Positions 32,269 through 41,571 of a stretch of 64,000 bases of DNA are shown here, one piece after another. The stretch lies in NCBI GenBank assembly GCA_016792625.1, contig JAEUKK010000176.1, positions 95,908 through 159,907 on the forward strand. The letters run 5' to 3'. Both the position numbers and the translations under genes were made by a program. Every line of letters begins with the position of its first letter. The stretch's first letter is position 1. This DNA comes from Deltaproteobacteria bacterium. GTDB lineage: Bacteria; Myxococcota_A; UBA796; UBA2385. The notes under the pieces are model-generated. The model did no database searches. It saw only the letters and a program-made list of their open reading frames with translations, and was not told the origin of the DNA.

Positions 32269-34287
32269 TCAGCGGACGACGGTGCCCGGGGCGACGGGGG
32301 CCGAGGCGGTGGCCAGGGCCTGCACCCCGGCGTCGCCGCCCACCGCGAGCACCATGCCGTGGCTCTCGACGCCGCGCAGCTTGATTGGCTTGAGGTTGGC
32401 GACCACCACGACGGTCTGGCCGACCAGCACCTCGGGCGCGTAGGTCGAGGCCAAGCCCGCCACGATCGTGCGGGGCTGGGCCTCGCCGAGATCAATGGTC
32501 AGCACGAGCAGGCGGTCAGCCTTGGGGTGCCGGGCGGCCTCTTTGATGAGGCCCGTGCGCAGGGCGATCTTGGCGAAGTCGTCGTACTCGATGAGGGCGG
32601 GGCCAGCGGCGGGGCCGGCCTCGGCGGCAGGGGCGGCGGTGGTCTCAGACATGGGGGCGCTCGTCGTGGTTTTGGGGGACTTTTTGGGCTTGGGGGCCGG
32701 CTCGGGCGGGGCCTCGGCCAGGGCGGCGCTGAGCGCGGCGCTGACCTCGGCGGGCAGCTCGAGCAGCCGCGGGAACAGCGGATCGCCGCAGCGCAGCGGG
32801 GCGCCGTCGATGAGGCCGTCGAGCGAACCGACGCGCTGCAGCGGGTTCTCGGGCAGGCCAAGCTTGTCGGCCAGCTCTTGGGCCTTGGTGGGCAAGATCG
32901 GCGCGAGCAGGGCCGCGGCGATGCGGCAGATCTCGAGGCTGCGGCGCAGCACGCCGCCCAGGCGCACGACCTGGCCGGCTTTGTTCAGGGCCCAGGGGGC
33001 CTGGCTGTCGATGTACTTGTTGCCGGCCGAGACCAGCTCCCACAGCAGCTCGAGGGCCTTGCTGAACTGGGCCGCCTCGAACAGCGGGCCGAAGCCCTCG
33101 CCCACCTTGGCGGCCAGCGCGCCCAGCGCCTGATCGGCCTCGGTGTCGGCGTCGAGCGCCGGCACCACCCCGCCCAGCCACTTCTCGGACATGGACAGGG
33201 CCCGGTGGGCGAGGTTGCCGAGATCATTGGCCAGGTCGGCGTTCGTGCGGTTGAAGAAGGCCTGGTGGGAGAAGTCGCCGTCGCCCCCAAATGGGATCTC
33301 GCGCAGCAAGAAGTAGCGGAGCTGCTCGGCCCCATAGGCCCGCACCAACATGGTCGGGTCGACCACATTGCCCAGCGACTTGCTCATCTTGCGGCCCTCG
33401 ACCATCCACCAGCCGTGGGCGTAGAGGCAGCGGGCCGGTGGAAGGCCAAGGGCGAACAGCATCGTCGACCAGTAGATGCTGTGCGTGGCGAGGATGTCTT
33501 TGCCGACCAAGTGGAAGGCCGCCGGCCAGCGCCGCGCGAAGTCGGGGCTGCGCAGCGCCGGATCGGGGTGGTAGCCCACCGCGCTCAGGTAGTTGAGCAG
33601 CGCGTCGAACCACACATAGGTGACGTAGTCGCGGTCAAAAGGCAGCTCGATGCCCCAAGACATGCGCTCTTTGGGCCGGCTGATGCACAGGTCGCCGATC
33701 TCTTTGCGCAGCGCCCCCACCACCTCGGACTTGCGCGAAGCCGGCGCCAAGAAGCCGGGGTTCTCGTCGATCCACGCGCGGAGCTGGTCGGCGTACTTCC
33801 CCATCTTGAAGAACCAGTTCTTCTCGGTGACCCACTCGACCGGCTGGCCGGTGTCGGGGCACTTGCCGTCGATGAGGTCTTTCTCGGTCCAAAAGCGCTC
33901 GGCGGCGGTGGAGTACCAGCCCTCGTAGTCAGCGGCGTAGATGTCGCCGCGGTCGTAGAGGTGCTGGAGAACGGCCTGCACGACGCTGGTGTGGCGCGGC
34001 TCAGTGGTGCGGATGAAGTCGTCGTTCTCGACCTGCACGAGGCGCAGCAGCGCGCGGAAGTGCTCGCTGAGCTCGTCGCAGTGCGCTTGCGGGCTGATGC
34101 CCCGCAGGGCCGCGCTGCGCAGCACCTTTTGGCCGTGCTCATCGGTGCCGGTGAGCATCCACACGTCGTCGCCGCAGCGGCGGTGCCAGCGGCAGAGCGC
34201 GTCGGCGGCGATCGAGGTGTAGGCGTGGCCGATGTGGGGCTTGTCGTTGACGTAGTAGATCGGCGTGGTGACGTAGATCGAGCGCAT
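32269..34287 (-). CDS. metG: Methionyl-tRNA synthetase
   Basis: A 672-residue class I synthetase that charges tRNA-Met. Signatures: TPIYYVNDKPHIGHAYTS (HIGH), GTDEHGQKV, and GRKMSKSLGN (KMSKS) near residue 300. The connective insert has only one Cys (DGKCPDTGQ), so a complete zinc site is not seen. After an Ala/Pro/Lys linker (about residues 520-565), the C-terminal ~105 residues are the EMAP-II/Arc1p-like tRNA-binding domain (FAKIALRTGLIKEAARHPKADRLL...VESHGMVLA), which dimerises many bacterial MetRS. Confidence 0.97.
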   Translation of the reverse strand: MRSIYVTTPIYYVNDKPHIGHAYTSIAADALCRWHRRCGDDVWMLTGTDEHGQKVLRSAALRGISPQAHCDELSEHFRALLRLVQVENDDFIRTTEPRHTSVVQAVLQHLYDRGDIYAADYEGWYSTAAERFWTEKDLIDGKCPDTGQPVEWVTEKNWFFKMGKYADQLRAWIDENPGFLAPASRKSEVVGALRKEIGDLCISRPKERMSWGIELPFDRDYVTYVWFDALLNYLSAVGYHPDPALRSPDFARRWPAAFHLVGKDILATHSIYWSTMLFALGLPPARCLYAHGWWMVEGRKMSKSLGNVVDPTMLVRAYGAEQLRYFLLREIPFGGDGDFSHQAFFNRTNADLANDLGNLAHRALSMSEKWLGGVVPALDADTEADQALGALAAKVGEGFGPLFEAAQFSKALELLWELVSAGNKYIDSQAPWALNKAGQVVRLGGVLRRSLEICRIAAALLAPILPTKAQELADKLGLPENPLQRVGSLDGLIDGAPLRCGDPLFPRLLELPAEVSAALSAALAEAPPEPAPKPKKSPKTTTSAPMSETTAAPAAEAGPAAGPALIEYDDFAKIALRTGLIKEAARHPKADRLLVLTIDLGEAQPRTIVAGLASTYAPEVLVGQTVVVVANLKPIKLRGVESHGMVLAVGGDAGVQALATASAPVAPGTVVR

Positions 34288-34417
34288 GGGGCGTCCAGGG
34301 CGGCAGGCGGTCGCGCGCCCTATTCCGCGCAGGCGGGGCCCACCACGCCGCCGACCCCGCCGGGGGCCCCCGCCGGCGCTGCTTGTGGGCGCGGCGGGCC
34401 TGCGATAGCGCTGGCGG

Positions 34418-35353
34418 ATGCTCCGCGCCCTCGGCTTCTCTCAGAGCGACTTCGACTGCACCGATCCCGGCCGGCTCTGCCGCGGCCGCGAGCGGTGGAT
34501 CGACTCCTTCCCCCGCGACGACAGCCCCTTTTTGTCGCGGGTGACCTTGAGCGGCGCCACCTTCTCCGACGACAGCGCGCGCGACGCCCGCCGCGGCCTG
34601 CGCTTCTCGGGGCTGAGCGCGGGGCGGGTGCTGCGCGCGATCTGGCCCGAAGCGGTGCTCATCGCCTGGTGTGAAGAGGGCCACCCGCGCTTTGTGCCCG
34701 CCGCCGCCGAGGGCTGCGAGTACTACACGACCCGCGAGGCCGGCGGCCAGCTGCGCGCTTGGCACGCCCGGTGGAGCATGGTCTGCCGCACCGAAGACGA
34801 GATCAGCGCCGCGATGGATGGCGGCGCCGACGTCTTTTTGGTGCGTGACGACCTGCCCGCGCCGGCGAGCGATGGCCCGAGCCCGGTGGTCGACGCGCCC
34901 CTGGCCGACGCCTACCTCGACCCGCCCCACCAAGGCGGCCTGCCCGAAGAGCTGCGCGCCCTGCTCTTTTTGCTCACCGGCCACCGGGTCAGCGGCAGCC
35001 CCGCCCGCAGTTTTCAGGCCGCGGCCATCCCCGATGTGCTCGGCGCCTGCGCTGCTCTGGTGCTGCTGCACCAAGACAAACATGGCGCCGCGCTGGGCCT
35101 CTACAGCGTCGATCCGCTGCCCGGCCTCGACCCGCTGCTCGCCGGCCTCGCCCGTGAGGTGGGCGCGCTGCCCGTGCCCTTCGCCATCCCGCCCATGCTC
35201 GCCCGGTGGGACCGCGCCTTGTGGGAGCTGCGCCAGGACTGGGACGAGGCCACCCAAGGCGAGTACCCCGTGCCCCCGGCCGATGACGCGAGCAGCGGGT
35301 GGAGCCGCCGCGGCCCGAGCCACCGGCCCGCGCCGCCCGCCGCCGAGGAGTAG
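34418..35353 (+). CDS. Hypothetical protein
   Basis: A 311-residue cytoplasmic-looking protein without signal peptide or membrane helix. No family recognised. It is acidic and Trp-rich in places (LWELRQDWDEATQGEYPVP) and ends in a disordered Pro/Ser/Ala tail. Codon use is like that of neighbouring genes. It diverges from metG (130-base gap) and converges on the OPT transporter gene. Confidence 0.75.
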   Translation: MLRALGFSQSDFDCTDPGRLCRGRERWIDSFPRDDSPFLSRVTLSGATFSDDSARDARRGLRFSGLSAGRVLRAIWPEAVLIAWCEEGHPRFVPAAAEGCEYYTTREAGGQLRAWHARWSMVCRTEDEISAAMDGGADVFLVRDDLPAPASDGPSPVVDAPLADAYLDPPHQGGLPEELRALLFLLTGHRVSGSPARSFQAAAIPDVLGACAALVLLHQDKHGAALGLYSVDPLPGLDPLLAGLAREVGALPVPFAIPPMLARWDRALWELRQDWDEATQGEYPVPPADDASSGWSRRGPSHRPAPPAAEE

Positions 35354-35385
35354 CGCGCCGCCTGCGTGGTGCGCCGCCCGGCCCC

Positions 35386-35418
35386 TCAGCCGCTGCTCAG
35401 CCGCTGCTCAGCCGCGGA
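35386..35418. repeat. 11-bp tandem repeat phased on the OPT stop codon
   Basis: TCAGCCGCTGC occurs at 35386-35396 and 35397-35407, and a near copy at 35408-35418. Each unit begins with TCA, the complement of TGA; the third TCA (35408-35410) is the real stop codon of the OPT gene. The extra copies therefore lie directly downstream of the gene. Confidence 0.85.
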
Positions 35419-37417
35419 TCGCCGGCAAGATCAGGTTGTTGAGGAAGGCCACCAGCACGCCCATGATGCTGACGCCGGCGATGATGCCCGAGCTGAGCGG
35501 CACGATGTAGTCCTCGGCCTGCTTGGCGCTGGCCTTGGTCCAGATCGCGGCGACGATGGCGCCGAGCAGCATCGAGAAGGGGTACTGGAAGGGCAAGATC
35601 AGGCCCAGGCCGAGCGCGGTCGCGCTGGGCAAGAAGCGGCGGAAGTTGGCCGGCGCGAACATCTCCATCAAGCCGATGATGGCGCCGATGACGCCGCCCA
35701 CCACAATGGCCTGCTGGTGCATCGGGTGCATGTTCTCGATGCCCATCTTGAAGACCTCGGCCACCGCCTTCCAGGCCTGGGCGGCCGGTGCGGGGAACTT
35801 CGGGGCGAGCCCCTCGACCCCGTTGAGGTAGGTCGCGTCGGGCACGAGCAGGTAGAAGCCCGAGACCGTCGCCAAGGTGCCGGCGAAGATGCCCATGAAT
35901 TGCGCGAGGAACTGGCGGCGCGGGTCGGCGCCGAGCAGGTAGCCTGACTTCAGATCGTTGAGCAGGTCGGCCGCCGCGCCCGCCGAGGATGCCGTCATGG
36001 ACGCCGTCATCAGGTTCGCGGTCGTGCTCTGGGGGATGAGCACGCCGTAGGTGAGCTGCATGAGCTTGCCCATCGCGCCCACCGGCGTGATGTCGGACTC
36101 GCCGGTGGCCCGGCAGGCGACCATCGAGAGGAAGAAGGTCATGCCGACGCCCAGCACGCCGTAGTGCACGGGGATGTCAAAGGAGATGGCGCCGACCGCG
36201 ATGACGCCGGCCGCGGCGAAGGAGCCGCCGATGCCGAACCAGGTGGTCGGCACCTCGACCTTGGCGGCCAGCGCGTCATGCTTCTGCTCGGCGGCCTTCT
36301 TGCCCATCAAGCCCTGGATGGCCCGCAGAATGGTGCGCCACTGGGCGGCAAAAGACAGCAGCCCGCTGGTCACCAGGATGGGAACACCGAGCCAGAGGCC
36401 AATCTCCTTCCAGGCCTTGGAGGGGGCGGTCGCCGCGCGGATGGTCGCGCCGGCGGGCGAGGTCCACTCGGCCTCCCACGCCATCGGGCCCACGCCGTAG
36501 ATGAGCAGCAGGCTGCCCAGCAACATCCAGACGGCGACCCGCAGGCCCACAATGGCGCCAGCGGCGATCATCACGGGGTTGTTGTCGAGCACCATCGTCC
36601 AGTCGGATGGCTTGAAGGCCTCGCCGTTGGCCGAGAACCCGCGGGCGGGCAGCCAGTCAAAAAGGTGCGTCTCGGCGGGCAGCAGCGGCGCTTTGCTGGC
36701 CTCGCCCTTGTCGTCGACGACGGTGCGCAGCGGCAGCTCGAGCAGCAGGGGGAAACTCGCGCCGACCAGGGCCGACAGCATCAGGGCCTTGGCCTTGGCC
36801 AGGGCGCCCGCGCCCTCGGAGTACAGCGAGTGCAGCGTGGTCGCCGCCGCCACGCCCGAGGGGAACTTCAGCCGCTCGCGGTTGATCAAGTTCCGCTTCA
36901 TCGGGATGGCGATGACCGTGCCCAGAATCGCCAAGAAGAACGTCCAGGCCGTCAACACCGGCCAGGGCAGGTGCGCGCCCCCCGGGTTGTCGGGGGTGGG
37001 CGAGAGCATCAGCAGGGCGGCGATGGCGCTGACCATCGTGCCGCCGGTCGCGTAGCCGGCCGAGGAGGCCGTGCTCTGCATGCAGTTGTTCTCGAGGATG
37101 GTCATCGGCGTCTTGGCCAAGCCGACCTTCTGGGCGAAGGTCCAAATCGCATAGGACAGGATGCAGGCCGTGATCGCGACGCCGAGGCCCCAGCCCGTCT
37201 TGAGGCCGATGTAGAGGTTCGTAAAAGCCAGCAAGAAGCCCAGGCCCGAGCCCATGAGCACCGCGCGCACGGTGAGCTGGGGCACCGACTCGCCGCGGTA
37301 GACCTTCTCGTACCAGGCGGCCTCGTCCATCTCGAGGACCTGCTCGGGGCCGATGTCGAGGGGGCGAGAGGCGTCGACCTCGGCCTGGGTCTGGGGGGCG
37401 GGCTGGAAGAGGGCCAT
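35408..37417 (-). CDS. OPT-family oligopeptide/metal transporter
   Basis: A 669-residue inner-membrane transporter of the OPT superfamily, with about 15 predicted helices. Family motifs: GLGFLLAFTNLYIGLKTGWGLG, PMTILENNCMQSTASSAGYATGGTM and NDLKSGYLLGADPRRQ. Such proteins import oligopeptides or metal-chelate complexes by proton symport. The ATG at 37417 is preceded by GGAG. Its upstream neighbour is divergent (DUF4261-like gene). Confidence 0.93.
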   Translation of the reverse strand: MALFQPAPQTQAEVDASRPLDIGPEQVLEMDEAAWYEKVYRGESVPQLTVRAVLMGSGLGFLLAFTNLYIGLKTGWGLGVAITACILSYAIWTFAQKVGLAKTPMTILENNCMQSTASSAGYATGGTMVSAIAALLMLSPTPDNPGGAHLPWPVLTAWTFFLAILGTVIAIPMKRNLINRERLKFPSGVAAATTLHSLYSEGAGALAKAKALMLSALVGASFPLLLELPLRTVVDDKGEASKAPLLPAETHLFDWLPARGFSANGEAFKPSDWTMVLDNNPVMIAAGAIVGLRVAVWMLLGSLLLIYGVGPMAWEAEWTSPAGATIRAATAPSKAWKEIGLWLGVPILVTSGLLSFAAQWRTILRAIQGLMGKKAAEQKHDALAAKVEVPTTWFGIGGSFAAAGVIAVGAISFDIPVHYGVLGVGMTFFLSMVACRATGESDITPVGAMGKLMQLTYGVLIPQSTTANLMTASMTASSAGAAADLLNDLKSGYLLGADPRRQFLAQFMGIFAGTLATVSGFYLLVPDATYLNGVEGLAPKFPAPAAQAWKAVAEVFKMGIENMHPMHQQAIVVGGVIGAIIGLMEMFAPANFRRFLPSATALGLGLILPFQYPFSMLLGAIVAAIWTKASAKQAEDYIVPLSSGIIAGVSIMGVLVAFLNNLILPAIRG

Positions 37418-37580
37418 GCGGGAGCTCCGGCGGGGCGGGGGCGCGGCCCCGGGGAGGGGCTGGACACGCGCGGCGCGGAGCCTACACCACGCGGCCGCCG
37501 GGGGAGGGCCCCCCGCGGCGGGCCCGATAGGGCCGCCGGCCCGCGGTCGCCGCCCCGCCCGCCGCCCCCCTTGGAGCCGC

Positions 37581-38978
37581 ATGAGCCCCGCTGCCCTCGC
37601 CTGCACCACGCTGCTGCTCGACGCGGCGCCCAGCGCCGCCGCCCTGCGCGCCGCGCTGCCCGCGGGCAGCCCCGCCGCCTCGGGCCCGCCGGCCAGCGCC
37701 GCCGCCTTGTGGATGAGCGGCCTGCACGCTGTTGTGGTCGATCTGCCCGGTGGGGTGCGGGCCCGGGTCGACCTGCTCGCCGCCCCCTGGCCCGATGGCC
37801 TCGGGGTGGGTGGCCCGCCCGCCTTGGCCGCCGCGGTCGCCGCGGGCGCCTTTGGCCCGCCGCCCGCGCCGGGCGCCCTCGCCCGCGCGGCGGTGCACAG
37901 CCCCGGGCTGCCCGCCGGCGCCGCCGCGGCCCACCAAGCGGTGCTGCGCCTGCGCGCCCTGCCCCGGGCGGGCGGGCCGCCCCCGCGGGTGGTGCAGGCG
38001 GCGCTGGCCGCCCTCGCCCTGCAGCTCGGCCGGGCGCTCGCCCCGCTCAGCCCCCTGCTCTTCCACCCGGGGGGTGAGCTGCTGCTCGACCTACCCGCCG
38101 CCGAGGCCGCCGCCGCCCTCATCGCCGGGCCGGTGCCCCTCGCCTTGATCGCCGGCCTGCGTGTGCTGCGGGTGGGCGACCCGGCGGGCTGGGCCGTCGT
38201 CGACAGCGTGGGGCACGGCCTTCTCGGCGTGCCCGATGTCGAGGTCGCCTTCATGCCGGGGATGACGAGCCGCATGGGCCGGCGCACCCGCGCCGAGGCC
38301 GACCCCTCGGCGATCGCCGCCTTTGCCCGCGAGCTCGGGCTCTACCTGCTCGGCCGCGGCGACGTGCTGCTCGACGGCCACTTCCTTGAGGGGCCGGGCA
38401 GCCGCTACCGGGTGCACCGGCCCAGCGCTCCGCTGCTCGGGCCCGACCGCGCGGTGATCCGCCTCTTGCCGGTCGACGGCCCGCCTCTGCCCGCCCTGCT
38501 CGACGACGGATGGCGGGCGCCCGCCGCGGCCCCCGGCCCGGCGCTGCGCCCGGCGCTGGACGACGCCGCGCTCCAGCCCGCCCCCTTCGGCGCGGGCCAG
38601 GGCGAGGGGCTCAACGAAGATGACGTGCCAGATGCTAAAGTGGAGCAGTTGCCACCGCCGATCGGCGCTGCGCCCACCGCCGCCTCGCGCGCGCCAGGGG
38701 GCCGCAGGGGCGGCGCAGCCGGCCGGGGGTCGGCCCGCGGGCCGGGCCCCGGCGGAGCGGCCCCGGCCGCGAACCCCCGGGCGGCGCCCGGTCGCGGGGC
38801 CCGCGGCCCCGCGAGGCGCCCCGCTGCTGCGCTGCCTGAGCCCGACCCCCTCGACCCCGAAGTCGAGGCCGAGGCCGATCTGGAGGCGGACCTCGCGCTG
38901 TACCGCCTCGTGGCCGCGCTGGACGCCGACGCCCCTGTGGCCCGCCGCGCCCCGCGCACCGATGGAGAGCCCTCGTGA
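37581..38978 (+). CDS. Uncharacterised protein with weak DUF4261 resemblance
   Basis: A 465-residue protein. Residues ~1-285 form an alpha/beta region; GLRVLRVGDPAGWAVVDSVGHGLLGVPDVEVAF resembles the C-terminal part of DUF4261 proteins, of unknown function. The last ~130 residues are Gly/Arg/Pro/Ala-rich and disordered, then acidic. GGAG before the ATG supports the start. The stop overlaps the next start (GTGA), so it is coupled to the Rieske oxygenase. Confidence 0.75.
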   Translation: MSPAALACTTLLLDAAPSAAALRAALPAGSPAASGPPASAAALWMSGLHAVVVDLPGGVRARVDLLAAPWPDGLGVGGPPALAAAVAAGAFGPPPAPGALARAAVHSPGLPAGAAAAHQAVLRLRALPRAGGPPPRVVQAALAALALQLGRALAPLSPLLFHPGGELLLDLPAAEAAAALIAGPVPLALIAGLRVLRVGDPAGWAVVDSVGHGLLGVPDVEVAFMPGMTSRMGRRTRAEADPSAIAAFARELGLYLLGRGDVLLDGHFLEGPGSRYRVHRPSAPLLGPDRAVIRLLPVDGPPLPALLDDGWRAPAAAPGPALRPALDDAALQPAPFGAGQGEGLNEDDVPDAKVEQLPPPIGAAPTAASRAPGGRRGGAAGRGSARGPGPGGAAPAANPRAAPGRGARGPARRPAAALPEPDPLDPEVEAEADLEADLALYRLVAALDADAPVARRAPRTDGEPS

Positions 38979-40009
38979 ACGCCACGCCTGGCAGCCTCGC
39001 CCCCCGCTTCCCCTTCCCGCTCGACCCGATCGGCTGGTTCTGCCTCGGGTTGAGCGCCGAGCTGCGGCCCGGCCAGGTGCGGACCCAGGCCTTTATGGGC
39101 CGCGAGGTGGTGCTCTTTCGCGGCGAAGATGGCGTGCCCGCGCTGATGGACGCCTACTGCCCCCACATGGGCGCGCATATGGGCAAAGGCGGCGTGGTCT
39201 GCGGGTCGGCCCTGCGCTGCCCCTTCCACCATTTTGAGTTCGCCGCTGACGGCAGCTGCGTGCGGACCCCCTACGGCCACGAGCCACCGCGGGCCGCCCG
39301 CGCCCGCACCTGGCCCGTCTGCGAGGTCAACGGGCTGATCTTCGCCTGGCACCACCCCGAAGGGCAGGCCCCGAGTTTTGACCTGCCCAACCTGCCCACC
39401 GATGGCTTCTCGGGCCCCCACAGCCACGCCTGGATGCTGCGCACCCACCCGCAAGAGATCACCGAGAACAGCGTGGACGTGGGTCACTTCGGCGTGGTGC
39501 ACCGCTACTTTGACGTGACCGAGAACGCGCCGCTGGTCGTCGACGGCCCGCGGCTTTTTGTGGCCTATGGATTTGGGCGCGCGGTCGAGGCCATGGGCCT
39601 GCGCGTCGGCGCGGTGCGCACCGAATTCACCGGCCAAGTGCACGGCCTCGGCTACTCGACGGTCGACAGCTACGTGAAGCAGGCGGGCATTCGCAGCCTG
39701 CACCTTGTGTTGCCCACCCCGACCACGCCGGGCCAGACCGAGCTGCGCATCGTGCTGTGGGTGCGGCCCGATCCGACGCTGCCCGGCGCGGCCCGGCTGC
39801 TGCACCTGCTGCCGGCGGGCCTGCGTACGCGGCTCATCGCCCACTTCGCGTTCTTGGGCTACAAGAACGACGTGTCGCAGGACATTGAGATCTGGGAGAA
39901 CAAGGCCTACATCCACCCGCCGGCCTTGGCCAAGGGGGATGGCCCGGTCGGGCGCTTCCGGGCCTGGTGCCGGCAGTTTTACGCGGCCGAGGCCCTTCCC
40001 ACGGCTTGA
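38975..40009 (+). CDS. Rieske non-heme iron oxygenase
   Basis: A 344-residue oxygenase alpha subunit. The Rieske [2Fe-2S] ligands are C62-x-H64 (YCPHMGAH) and C82-x2-H85 (CPFHHFEF). The mononuclear iron site is N165...D168-x2-H171-x4-H176 (ENSVDVGHFGVVH). Overall it resembles the KshA / cholesterol 7-desaturase (DAF-36/Neverland) branch more than aromatic-ring dioxygenases, which suggests a steroid- or hopanoid-like substrate (inference). GTG start overlapping the previous stop. No reductase or ferredoxin gene is nearby, so electrons must come from elsewhere. Confidence 0.92.
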   Translation: MNATPGSLAPRFPFPLDPIGWFCLGLSAELRPGQVRTQAFMGREVVLFRGEDGVPALMDAYCPHMGAHMGKGGVVCGSALRCPFHHFEFAADGSCVRTPYGHEPPRAARARTWPVCEVNGLIFAWHHPEGQAPSFDLPNLPTDGFSGPHSHAWMLRTHPQEITENSVDVGHFGVVHRYFDVTENAPLVVDGPRLFVAYGFGRAVEAMGLRVGAVRTEFTGQVHGLGYSTVDSYVKQAGIRSLHLVLPTPTTPGQTELRIVLWVRPDPTLPGAARLLHLLPAGLRTRLIAHFAFLGYKNDVSQDIEIWENKAYIHPPALAKGDGPVGRFRAWCRQFYAAEALPTA

Positions 40010-40058
40010 GTTGGGCTTGGCCGTTTGGCGAAGCCCAAGGCCCTGCGGCGCCCAAGGC

Positions 40059-40109
40059 TCAGCGGAGCTCGAGGTTCAGCGGAGCTCGAGGTTCAGCGGA
40101 ACTCGACGC
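40059..40109. repeat. 17-bp tandem repeat phased on a stop codon
   Basis: TCAGCGGAGCTCGAGGT at 40059-40075 and 40076-40092 is exact; a diverged third unit at 40093-40109 is the C-terminal coding end of the leftward gene. Each unit begins with TCA (minus-strand TGA). The functional stop is 40095-40093; two extra stop-bearing copies follow downstream of it. Confidence 0.88.
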
Positions 40110-40947
40110 TCAGCGCGGCGGCCGAGCGCAGCACACCCTCGGCTGGCTCGGACACGTCGAGGATGACGTAGTAGGCGCCGGTCTCGGCGGGAGAGAAGCG
40201 CAGCTCAAGCTCGCGGCCCCGCCCATTGGACTTGGTCAGGACCACGCCCTCTTCGTCGACCAGGTGCAGGCCGAGCGCCCCCGCCGCCCCATCGGCGCAG
40301 ACCTGCACGCGGTACTCGTGGCCTTTGACCAGGGTCAGCGCGTAGGTGGCGTCTTCGCCGGGCGCGACCCGGGCGGTGTCGGCGCCGCGCAGGGCCCAGC
40401 CCTCGTTGTAGTCGGCGTCGAGGCGGTTGTGTTGGCAGATCTCGGCCTCGTCTGGGCGGCCAAAGGCGTCGCGTAGGTCGAGCCGGATCGGCGCCTCTTC
40501 GACCGCGTTGCCGAGCGTGCGGGCGGCGATCTGGTCTTCGACGCCAAAAGCGCCCTGCCCGAAGCCCACCAGGGTGCGCCCGCGGGTGAACACCAGCACC
40601 TCTTCGCCCAATGCGAAGGTGGGGGCGCCGGCGATGTGCAGGCGGCGGCCCTCGAGCTCGCCGCCCGGGGCCACGACCTCGATCTGGCCGCCGACCCGGC
40701 CGCGGTAGGTCTCGTCGACGTCGATGGTGACGATGGTCTGGACGAGGCCCTCGCCGACGGCCTCGGGGCGGAGCTGGGTCACGACCCCGCGCACGGTGGC
40801 GGTCGACTGCTGGTCGAGCTGCGCGGCGCTCAGCACCGAGCGGTAGGTGGTCGCCCCGGCCCAGGAGCCGAGGGCCAACGAGCCGAGGGCCAACGCGGCG
40901 AGGGCGGGGGCGGTGCGACGAAGGGGGGAGGTGTGCGTGGCGGGCAT
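40093..40947 (-). CDS. Secreted protein of unknown function
   Basis: A 284-residue protein with an N-terminal signal peptide (RTAPALAALALGSLALGSWAGA). Residues ~30-130 are a beta-barrel-like domain (STATVRGVVTQLRPE...VVAPGGELEGRRLHIAGAPTFALGEEVLVF), similar to domains found in myxobacterial exported proteins. A C-terminal beta-sandwich resembles a pre-peptidase C-terminal domain (ATYALTLVKGHEYRVQVCADG...GAYYVILDVSE). Probably periplasmic or secreted. AGGAG precedes the ATG. Confidence 0.8.
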   Translation of the reverse strand: MPATHTSPLRRTAPALAALALGSLALGSWAGATTYRSVLSAAQLDQQSTATVRGVVTQLRPEAVGEGLVQTIVTIDVDETYRGRVGGQIEVVAPGGELEGRRLHIAGAPTFALGEEVLVFTRGRTLVGFGQGAFGVEDQIAARTLGNAVEEAPIRLDLRDAFGRPDEAEICQHNRLDADYNEGWALRGADTARVAPGEDATYALTLVKGHEYRVQVCADGAAGALGLHLVDEEGVVLTKSNGRGRELELRFSPAETGAYYVILDVSEPAEGVLRSAAALSVEFR

Positions 40948-41178
40948 GCGGGCTCCTGGGTCCACCCTGGGCTTCGGGACCGGCGCGCCCGGCCTTGAGG
41001 GGCAGGCGGGCCTGCCGCGGGCCCTTTCGGATGGCGCGCGTCGAGGATCGCGACCAGCGCAGTGTCTTTGCGAGCCCCTCACCAAGGCCTGGAAATTGAT
41101 CGTTGACGCACCCGGCCCCCGGTGCACACTGGCCGAGCCCGAGGCCATGACGGGCCCTCCCCCTCTGCGCGGTGCCCC

Positions 41179-41535
41179 ATGAACCTGACCCTGGCCCTGG
41201 CCATGCTCGCCAAGCAGCTCACAGCGCCCGAGATCCCCGTGACCGAGCCTGTGCTGGTCGAGATCGTCGGCGAGGGCGACACGGCCCGGGTCGAGCTGCA
41301 CCTCGACTCGGTGGGCGAGGCCCTGGTGATCGAGGCCAGCCCGCGGTCCTGGCAGCGGCTCTCGCGCGTGCTCGACGCCGATCCACGCGCGAGCGACGCG
41401 ATGGTGCTCATCCACCTGCCGGGCAAGGCGCGGGCCAGCGCGCTCGCGCCGATGCTGCAGGCCAGCTTCGCGCACCTCGACGTGACCGCCGATGGGCGCA
41501 CCAACTCGATCTTCTTGAGCGCGCTCGAGGCCTGA
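41179..41535 (+). CDS. Small hypothetical protein
   Basis: A 118-residue protein of alternating strand/helix pattern (VLVEIVGEGDTARVELHLDSVGEALVIEA...AMVLIHLPGKARASALAPMLQASF). No family recognised, no signal peptide. The start is uncertain: ATG at 41122 would add 19 residues, and neither has a strong ribosome-binding site. Confidence 0.6.
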   Translation: MNLTLALAMLAKQLTAPEIPVTEPVLVEIVGEGDTARVELHLDSVGEALVIEASPRSWQRLSRVLDADPRASDAMVLIHLPGKARASALAPMLQASFAHLDVTADGRTNSIFLSALEA

Positions 41536-41544
41536 GCCCGCAGC

Positions 41545-41571
41545 TTCAGCCTCGCCCCTTCAGCCCCGCCG
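41545..41571. repeat. Degenerate 14-bp duplication at the DUF1028 stop codon
   Basis: TTCAGCC recurs 14 bases apart (41545 and 41559) within units that match at 12 of 14 positions. The second TCA (41560-41562) is the stop codon of the DUF1028 gene read leftward. It is a weaker version of the stop-phased repeats at 35386 and 40059. Confidence 0.5.

Noticed and set aside
38405..39916. A ~500-codon minus-strand frame opposite the Rieske oxygenase
   Set aside because: The Rieske and iron-site motifs on the plus strand are complete; the opposite frame has no recognisable domain.
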